Shown here: positions 56,690 through 64,000 of the stretch, one piece after another | Position numbering within the stretch: position 1 is the first letter of the stretch | Layout of the letters: each line of letters begins with the position of its first letter | Source: Dactylorhiza incarnata | Taxonomy: Eukaryota > Streptophyta > Magnoliopsida > Asparagales > Orchidaceae | Direction of reading: 5' to 3' | DNA: 64,000 nt | Assembly: GCA_033032865.1 (NCBI GenBank) | Contig: JAWHQI010000202.1 | Coordinates: 3,162,001 to 3,226,000, forward strand | Notes under the pieces: generated by a model | Told to the model about the DNA's origin: nothing | Seen by the model: the letters and a program-made list of their open reading frames with translations, nothing else | Databases searched by the model: none | Program-made: the position numbers and the translations under genes

Positions 56690-59220
56690 TTAATTAATTG
56701 AATCTCCATCTATCATTCCTAGCTGATTTATAAAGAAAATATGTTTCTTTTCATCCAAGGGTTTGGTGAAAATATCAGCCCTTTGCAAATCAGTAGAAAT
56801 GAATTCTAGGCAAATTTTATTTTTATCCACATTATCTTTGATAAAGTGGTGCCTAATTTCTATGTGTTTAGTCCTACTATGGAGTACTGGATTTTGTGTT
56901 ATAGATATTGCACTAATATTGTCACAAAATATAATTGAATTATTTAAGTTGATACAATAATCTTGAAGTTGATTTTGTATCCACAATATTTGTGAACAGC
57001 AACTGCCTGCAGCAATATATTCTTCTTCAACTGTTGATGTAGACACAGATGTTTATTTCTTACAAAACCAAGACACAATCCTATCACCAAGAAACTGACA
57101 AGTTCCTGATGTGCTTTTCCTGTCTACTTTGCATCCAGCATAATTAGAATCTGAGAATCCAGTTAATTCAAATTCTGATGCAGTTGGATACCAGAATCCT
57201 AGATTTGTACAAACCTTTATATATCTCAAAATTCTTTTTAGTAAAATTAGATGAGATTCTTTGGGGTTAACTTGGAACCTAGCACAAATATATGTAGCAA
57301 ACATTATGTCAGGCCTACTAGCTGTTAAGTAAAGTAATGAGCCAATAAGTGCTCTATATACTTTTGATCAACAGGTTTCCCTGATTCATCAGTGTCAACA
57401 ACAACAATGGAGGGCATGGGTGTTTTCATGGTGGATGCATCAGACATACCAAATCTTTTCACTAATTCCTTAGCATACTTGGATTGTGATATGTATATGC
57501 CATTTGGAGTTTGCTTCACTTGAAGACCAAGGAAGTAAGATAACTCACCAATACTACTCATTTCAAATTTAGATTGCATTAGGTGAGAAAACCTTTTGCA
57601 TAGATTTGAATCAGTAGAGCCAAAAATAATATCATCAACATAAATTTGAACTAGTAATGTTTGATTTTTATGTATCCTATTAAATAAAGTTTTATCAACA
57701 TTGCCTCTACAAAAATTGTTCTCCAAAAGAAAATTAGCTAAGGTCTCATACCATGCTCTGGGAGCTTACTTGAGACCATAGAGAGCTTTATTAAGCTTAA
57801 ATACATAAGATGAGTGAGTTGGAGAGATAAAACCTGGTGGTTGTTCCACATAGACTTCTTCTTTGATATCTCTATTAAAAAAAGCACTCTTCACATCCAT
57901 CTGATATACCTTGAACTTCTTGAATGCAGCAAAAGCAAGGAATATCCTTATAGCTTCAAGTCTAGCAACATGAGCAAAGGTTTGATCATTATCAATTCTT
58001 TCTTCCTGAGAATTTCCTTGGGCTACTAATCTTGCTTTATTTCTGATGATTATGCCTTGATCGTCTAGCTTGTTCCTGAAGACCCACTTGGTGCCAATGG
58101 ATGGATGGCCTTTTGGTCTTGGAACCAAATCCCAAACCTTTTTCCTTTCAAATTGATTGAGCTCCTCTTGCATTGCAAGAATCCAATTTGGATCTTGTTC
58201 TGCATCTTCTATGGATTGAGGTTCAACTTGTGATAGGAAACAAGTGTGCATCTGATTTTGGTGTAGTTGATGCCTTGTTTGAACACCTGCTAAAATATCT
58301 CCAATAATTTGGGATATTGGATGATCTCTAACTGTGATGTGATCAACAGTTGGAGTTGGTTCAACAATAGTTTCTTCTTGAGGAATTTGATCAGCTGTCA
58401 TTTGATTTGAATTGTCAGCAAGATCTAGATTATCTTCTTCTTCACTGTCTTCAATAAGTTAAGATGATGGAAGTAGAGACTCTTCATTCTGTAGATTTAG
58501 TCCATTTAGCTTTTCACATAGAGCTGGTACCTGCAAAATATCTTTGGTAGAGGTGGTATTCCTCTCCTCAATTATCATATTAGTTTCATCAAAAGATACA
58601 TGCATGGACTCTTCTATCTTAAGAGTTGATTTGTTATAAACTCTATATGCTTTACTAGAAAGAGAATATCCAAGGAATATACCTTCAACAGCTTTTGCTT
58701 CAAATTTTCTTAGATACTTCTTATCTTTGTTATGCACATAGCATTTACAGCCAAATATCTTAAAATAGTTAACCTTAGGCTTTTTATTCTTGAGTAATTC
58801 ATAGGGAATTTTACCCTTAAGCTTATGTATCAGGCTTCTAGTCAACACATAATTTGTTGTATTCACTGCCTCTGCCCAAAAAGAGATTGGCAAGTGAGCA
58901 TCAGCAAGCAATGTAGTTGCTGATTCAATTAAGGTTATATTTTTCCTTTCAGCTACCCCATTTTGTTGAGGAGTTCTAGGAGCAGAGAAACCTTGCCTAA
59001 TCCCTTCTTTTCCACAGAATTCTCTCATCAGAAGAGATTCAAACTCAGTGCCATGATCACTTCTGATCAATGCAACTAGAGTAGAGTACTCAATCTTGAT
59101 GGACCTAAGAAAGTCTGTCAGAACACTGAAGGTGTCAGACTTGTTCCTAAGAAAGAACACCCAAGTGAATCTTGAGAAGTCATCTACAATAACTAAAGAA
59201 TAATGCTTCCCTCCTAGACT
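56690..59220 (-). pseudogene. Sire-5 pol, unit A copy (integrase core, RT, RNase H)
   Basis: Pieces: 59160-58459 integrase core ([24 protein letters not shown]); 58401-57766 RT start ([24 protein letters not shown]); 57726-57325 RT ([22 protein letters not shown]); 57304-57053 and 57046-56690 RNase H (GFSDSNYAGCK, FCDNISAISITQNP). Breaks shared with unit B: stop at 58459, frame change near 57340 and stop near 57050. Breaks only in A: the stop at 57766 (Gln codon in unit B). No env-like ORF follows. Confidence 0.9.
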
Positions 59221-59316
59221 TTATTTTGTAGTGGGTCCAAAGAGATCCAACTGATGTAAGTACAAAATCCTAGGTGAATCACTCTTGGATAAAGATTAAA
59301 AACTACTCTTGGTCTG

Positions 59317-62300
59317 TTGTCATATCTAAATCTTCAAAATGAAATAAAAATTGTTGTGGGCTTCTTCAAATAACTGAAACCTATCATAAAGGGGCTTCTT
59401 TATCAACTAAATGATTTATGCTTCTTCATACAACATCTCCCCCTAAAACTTGAACTTCTATATAAAGCATCTCCCCTATCAAATAGGAAAGCATCTCCCC
59501 CTGACAAAAAGGAGTTTCTTCAAAACATCTCCCCCTGCCAAAAAGGAGCTTCTTCAAAACATCTCCCCCTGCTTAGTTTCAGGAAGACCTAGATCTAGGC
59601 CCCTAGAAGAAGGGGCATTTGTATAGGAGGTAGGGAAGGATGCAATTTTTTGAAGAAATATTTCCATTGTTCCTGCAAAAGAAAAATAAAGATCAATTGC
59701 AAAGGAACTGGAAAGAGAAGCAATTCTGTAGGCATACAGTTAAAATGAAATAAAAGATTTGATTATAATGAAATTCCATACAATGGAATAGGTTCAGAGG
59801 TGTGCTGAATAATCAGCTGGAAAAGTTTCTCTATCTCAGCTGAACCATTGAGAAAACAACTACTCAACCGCTAAGAAGAAAACTGTCTAACCGCTGAGAC
59901 TAAAAGTTGTCTCAGCTGAACCGCTGAGAAGATAGCTGCTCAACCGCTAAGATTGAGATCTTGTCTCAGCTGTTTCAGTTGAGACTGAGATCTTGTCTCA
60001 ACTATTTCAGTTGAGACTAAGAGCTTGTCTCAGCTTCTTAGACAACAAACTTACTGAACTTACTTCACACAATGGAACATTGAGGGATAAATAAAAGTTT
60101 TAATTTTTTTAACTAATTGAATCTCCATCTATCATTCCTAGCTGATTTATAAAGAAAATATGTTTCTTTTCATCCAAGGGTTTGGTGAAAATATCAGCCC
60201 TTTGCAAATCAGTAGAAATGAATTCTAGGCAAATTTTATTTTTATCCACATTATCTTTGATAAAGTGGTGCCTAATTTCTATGTGTTTAGTCCTACTATG
60301 GAGTACTGGATTTTGTGCTATAGATATTGCACTAGTATTGTCACAAAATATAATTGAATTATTTAAGTTGATACAATAATCTTGAAGTTGATTTTGTATC
60401 CACAATATTTGTGAACAGCAACTGCCTGCAGCAATATATTCTTCTTCAACTGTTGATGTAGACACAGATGTTTATTTCTTACAAAACCAAGACACAATCC
60501 TATCACCAAGAAACTGACAAGTTCCTGATGTGCTTTTCCTGTCTACTTTGCATCCAGCATAATTAGAATCTGAGAATCCAGTTAATTCAAATTCTGATGC
60601 AGTTGGATACCAGAGTCCTAGATTTGTACAAACCTTTATATATCTCAAAATTCTTTTTAGTAAAATTAGATGAGATTCTTTGGGGTTAACTTGGAACCTA
60701 GCACAAATATATGTAGCAAACATTATGTCTGGCCTACTAGCTGTTAAGTAAAGTAATGAGCCAATAAGTGCTCTATATACTTTTGATCAACAGGTTTCCC
60801 TGATTCATCAGTGTCAACAACAACAATGGAGGGCATGGGTGTTTTCATGGTGGAAGCATCAGACATACCAAATCTTTTCACTAATTCCTTAGCATACTTG
60901 GATTGTGATATGTATATGCCATTTGGAGTTTGCTTCACTTGAAGACCAAGGAAGTAAGATAACTCACCAATACTACTCATTTCAAATTTAGATTGCATTA
61001 GGTTAGAAAACCTTTTGCATAGATTTGAATCAGTAGAGCCAAAAATAATATCATCAACATAAATTTGAACTAGTAATGTTTGATTTTTATGTATCCTATT
61101 AAATAAAGTTTTATCAACATTGCCTCTACAGAAATTGTTCTCCAAAAGAAAATTAGCTAAGGTCTCATACCATGCTCTGGGAGCTTGCTTGAGACCATAG
61201 AGAGCTTTATTAAGCTTAAATACATAAGATGAGTGAGTTGGAGAGATAAAACCTGGTGGTTGTTCCACATAGACTTCTTCTTTGATATCTCTATTAAAAA
61301 AAGCACTCTTCACATCCATCTGATATACCTTGAACTTCTTGAATGCAGCAAAAGCAAGGAATATCCTTATAGCTTCAAGTATAGCAACATGAGCAAAGGT
61401 TTGATCATAATCAATTCCTTCTTCCTGTGAATTTCCTTGGGCTACTAATCTTGCTTTATTTCTGATGATTATGCCTTGATCATCTAGCTTGTTCCTGAAG
61501 ACCCACTTGGTGCCAATGGATGGATGGCCTTTTGGTCTTGGAACCAAATCCCAAACCCTTTTCCTTTCAAATTGATTGAGCTCCTCTTGCATTGCAAGAA
61601 TCCAATTTGGATCTTGTTCTGCATCTTCTATGGATTGAGGTTCAACTTGTGATAGGAAACAAGTGTGCATCTGATTTTGGTGTAGTTGATGCCTTGTTTG
61701 AACACCTGCTAAAATATCTCCAATAATTTGGGATATTGGATGATCTCTAACTGTGATGTGATCAACAGTTGGAGTTGGTTCAGCAATAGTTTCTTCTTGA
61801 GGAATTTGATCAGCTGTCATTTGATTTGAATTGTCAGCAAGATCTAAATTATCTTCTTCTTCACTGTCTTCAATAAGTTAAGATGATGGAAGTAGAGACT
61901 CTTCATTCTGTAGATTTAGTCCATTTAGCTTTTCATATAGAGCTGGTACCTGCAAAATATCTTTGGTAGAGGTGGTATTCCTCTCCTCAATTATCATATT
62001 AGTTTCATCAAAAGATAGATGCATGGACTCTTCTATCTTAAGAGTTGATTTGTTATAAACTCTATATGCTTTACTAGAAAGAGAATATCTAAGGAATATA
62101 CCTTCAACAGCTTTTGCTTCAAATTTTCTTAGATACTTCTTATCATTGTTATGCACATAGCATTTACAGCCAAATATCTTAAAATAGTTAACCTTAGGCT
62201 TTTTAATCTTGAGTAATTCATAGGGAGTTTTACCCTTAAGCTTATGTATCAGGCTTCTAGTCAACACATAATTTGTTGTGTTCACTGCCTCTGCCCAATA

Positions 62301-62735
62301 AGAGATTGGCAAGTGAGCATCAGCAAGCAATGTAGTTGCTGATTCAATTAAGGTTATATTTTTCCTTTCAGCTACCCCATTTTGTTGAGGAGTTCTAGGA
62401 GCAGAGAAACCTTGCCTAATCCCTTCTTTTCCACAGAATTCTCTCATCAGAAGAGATTCAAACTCAGTGCCATGATCACTTCTGATCAATGCAACTAGAG
62501 TAGAGTACTCAATCTTGATGGACCTGAGAAAGTCTGTCAGAACATTGAAGGTGTCAGACTTGTTCCTAAGAAAGAACACCCAAGTGAATCTTGACAAGTC
62601 ATCTACAATAACTAAAGAATAATGCTTCCCTCCTAGACTTTATATTGTAGTGGGTCCAAAGAGATCCAACTGATGTAAGTACAAAATCCTAGGTGAATCA
62701 CTCTTGGATAAAGATTAAAAACTACTCTTGGTCTG
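59317..62735 (-). repeat. Tandem duplication unit B (3419 bp)
   Basis: This is the second copy of 55897-59316, one base shorter. Its right edge continues without a break into the integrase zinc-finger region, so B is joined to the complete upstream part of pol, while A is cut off at its right edge. Confidence 0.95.
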
Positions 62736-63265
62736 CTTACCTAATTGACAAGCTCTGCAGAGTCCTTCCTTCTTATATGAACCAGAAGGTAGTCCTCTAA
62801 TAAGATTGCCCTTAAAAAGCTTAGATATAGTTCTAAGGTTAATATGTCCAATTCTTTGTATGCCATAATTCATTTGTTTTACTTATTGAATTAAATAAAC
62901 AAATATCTGAGTTGGCAGAGTCAAAATTAACTAAATAAATGTTTCCATGTCTAATACTAGATAATACATTTATGTTTTTATTATTGGTAATAAGACATAA
63001 GGAGTGGTTAAAAGTTACCTGATAACCTTCATCACATAATTGGCTTATGCTGATGAGGTTGTGCTTCAGACCCTTGACATAAGCTACCTCTTTGAAGGTG
63101 ACTGCTCTAACTTGGATCTGTCCATAACCTTTGGTTTGTACACAGTTGGAGTCTCCAAAGATCACTTTGGGTCCAAGCCTTGCCTTTTAGTTTCTTAGGT
63201 TGGCCTTGTTTCCTGTCATATGCTTTGAGCACCCACTATCCAAATACCATTGTTCTTTTATTTTT
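60109..63265 (-). pseudogene. Sire-5 pol, unit B copy plus protease and integrase start
   Basis: Protease motif YLDSGCSKHMTG lies near 63210-63250. The following segment, 63165-62839, reads [20 protein letters not shown], and the zinc-finger stretch ends CRACQLGKQTKSSF near 62740. The integrase core is at 62597-61878. RT is a single open stretch at 61820-60744 (358 codons; [18 protein letters not shown]). RNase H is at 60723-60472 and 60465-60109. Frame changes near 62840, 61878, 60760 and 60470 remain, so it is inactive. Confidence 0.9.
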
Positions 63266-63322
63266 GGATAGCCCTGTACCTGCAAAACAGAAAACATTGT
63301 AGTTGTTCTTGACCCAGTCTAC

Positions 63323-64000
63323 CTAGGGCCCTTTTGTTTTTCCATAAAATTTTGAAATGAAAGACATCTCAGGCTGATCCTTATAACCTTGTGGATGATA
63401 TCTCCTTGGAGGAATTATCCACTCAGTAAAAGGATTCTTAGTATATTGAGAATAATAATTCTTCTGAAATTCAATAAATTTTTCGTTCGACGAATTCAGG
63501 TGAGTTCGTCGATCGCCGTTCGACGAAGTGAAGTGCTTTCGTCGAGCGTCGTTCGAATAATAACTGTGCTGAAAATCTGTCTTCAAATTTCGCCGATCTC
63601 CGTTTGACGAATTTGTCTGATTTTGTCGAGCTCCGTTCGACGAATTCTGTTGAATTCCTTTATTCTTAACAGCCTTGCTTGAGATATTTTTAACTATTTC
63701 TACTAGCTCTTTATTCTTGGCAGAAATGAATTTTATTGGTGTAGAAAGAATGTTCTTCTTAAGGAGGTGTGGCTCACTTGATGATGCACCCAAGCCCAGT
63801 TTGCCACTTAATCTGGCATTCACTGTGCTTGTGATGTCCATCAGTTTGATTCTTCTCCCATTTAGGGATTCTTCAAATTTCTTAGCTTCAGACAACTTGT
63901 TCTCAATGAGAACAATGTGTTCTCTGGAGGCAGCCAAATCTTTCTTAAGATTGACATTTTCTTCACTTAGTTGGTTCATTTCAGCCAACTTGCCTCTGAG
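63323..64000 (-). pseudogene. Sire-5 gag, C-terminal part
   Basis: The frame from beyond the right edge gives a coiled coil (MAEMNQLSEENVNLKKDLAA, IVLIENKLSEAKKFEESLNG), a basic middle and then a repeated NSSNGDRR-type segment (about residues 115-175), ending KFYGKTKGP. It resembles the Sire-2 gag tail (KEELAKARAFEDSLNGRSQK; HPKGYHERPFYSF). The Ser-Ser-Asn-Gly repeats are encoded by TTCGTCGAACGG, the palindrome of the LTR. Pol is in the +1 frame after a TTTTGCAGG at the junction. Intactness upstream cannot be judged. Confidence 0.8.

Larger units (their letters stand above)
55897..59316 (-). repeat. Tandem duplication unit A (3420 bp)
   Basis: Unit A is about 99% identical by eye to 59317-62735. 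The junction at 59316/59317 joins ...TTGGTCTG to TTGTCATATC with no clear microhomology. It contains the 3' non-coding region and the RNase H, RT and part of integrase. Confidence 0.95.
54150..64000 (-). mobile_element. Sire-5: Sirevirus-type Copia element with tandemly duplicated pol, runs off the right edge
   Basis: The 3' LTR is 54150-55682, followed by the purine tract, a non-coding region with purine-tract and palindrome arrays, then pol and gag on the minus strand. A 3.42-kb segment (55897-59316) is repeated in tandem (59317-62735). The 5' LTR and gag start lie outside. The insertion is in Ath-1 pol. Confidence 0.9.

Overview
This window looks like intergenic DNA from a repeat-rich flowering-plant nuclear genome. 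I found no ordinary host gene, rRNA, tRNA or CRISPR array. Nearly all of it is LTR retrotransposons, mostly Ty1/Copia elements of the Sirevirus type (long gag with CCHC knuckles and coiled coils, Met-tRNA primer site, an env-like third ORF in some, LTRs ending ...CCCAACA on one side and TGAA... on the other), plus Ty3/Gypsy remnants. The species cannot be named from the sequence. The element names used here (Sire-1 to Sire-5, Gyp-1, Gyp-2, Ath-1) are local labels.

Layout. 1-3357: two minus-strand genes of the putative gypsy-type transposon protein kind (PF04195-like), each with its own TATA box, and a plus-strand promoter-like stretch. 3358-48633: one large nest. The outermost layer is Sire-1 (minus; only its 5' LTR and the start of gag remain, 46.7-48.6 kb, its LTR broken by a MITE-like element). 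Into its gag went Gyp-1 (minus; 32.7-46.7 kb), which carries a plus-strand Gypsy, Gyp-2 (38.9-45.6 kb), and whose 3' LTR received Sire-2 (minus; 3.36-32.68 kb). Sire-2 gag received Sire-3 (plus; 9295-30790, TSD CACAC), and the reverse transcriptase of Sire-3 received Sire-4 (minus; 15872-27539, TSD GGTGA). Coding decay follows this order: Sire-4 is almost intact (LTRs differ at about 20 sites in 1.45 kb), Sire-3 has about a dozen breaks, and Sire-2 and Gyp-1 are old. 48634-54149: LTR and minus-strand pol of an Athila/Tat-like Gypsy element (Ath-1). 54150-64000: Sire-5 (minus), inserted in Ath-1 pol and running off the right end. It carries a 3.42-kb tandem duplication of most of its own pol.

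How the parts work together. Each Sirevirus would make Gag (particle and RNA binding) and Pol (protease, integrase, reverse transcriptase, RNase H). Sire-2 and Sire-4 add an env-like protein of unknown role. Sire-2 has gag and the env-like ORF but no pol, so it could only have moved with enzymes from a relative.

The most interesting structure is non-coding. Each LTR family carries its own array of short CG-containing palindromes (TCGACG-n-CGTCGA in Sire-2, GTTCGTCGAAC in Sire-3 and Sire-5, TCTCGAGA in Sire-4, GTCACGGGCGTGAC in Ath-1). In Sire-2 and Sire-4 the same family-specific palindrome recurs in a second array just upstream of the env-like ORF, and in Sire-5 it recurs inside the gag coding sequence.
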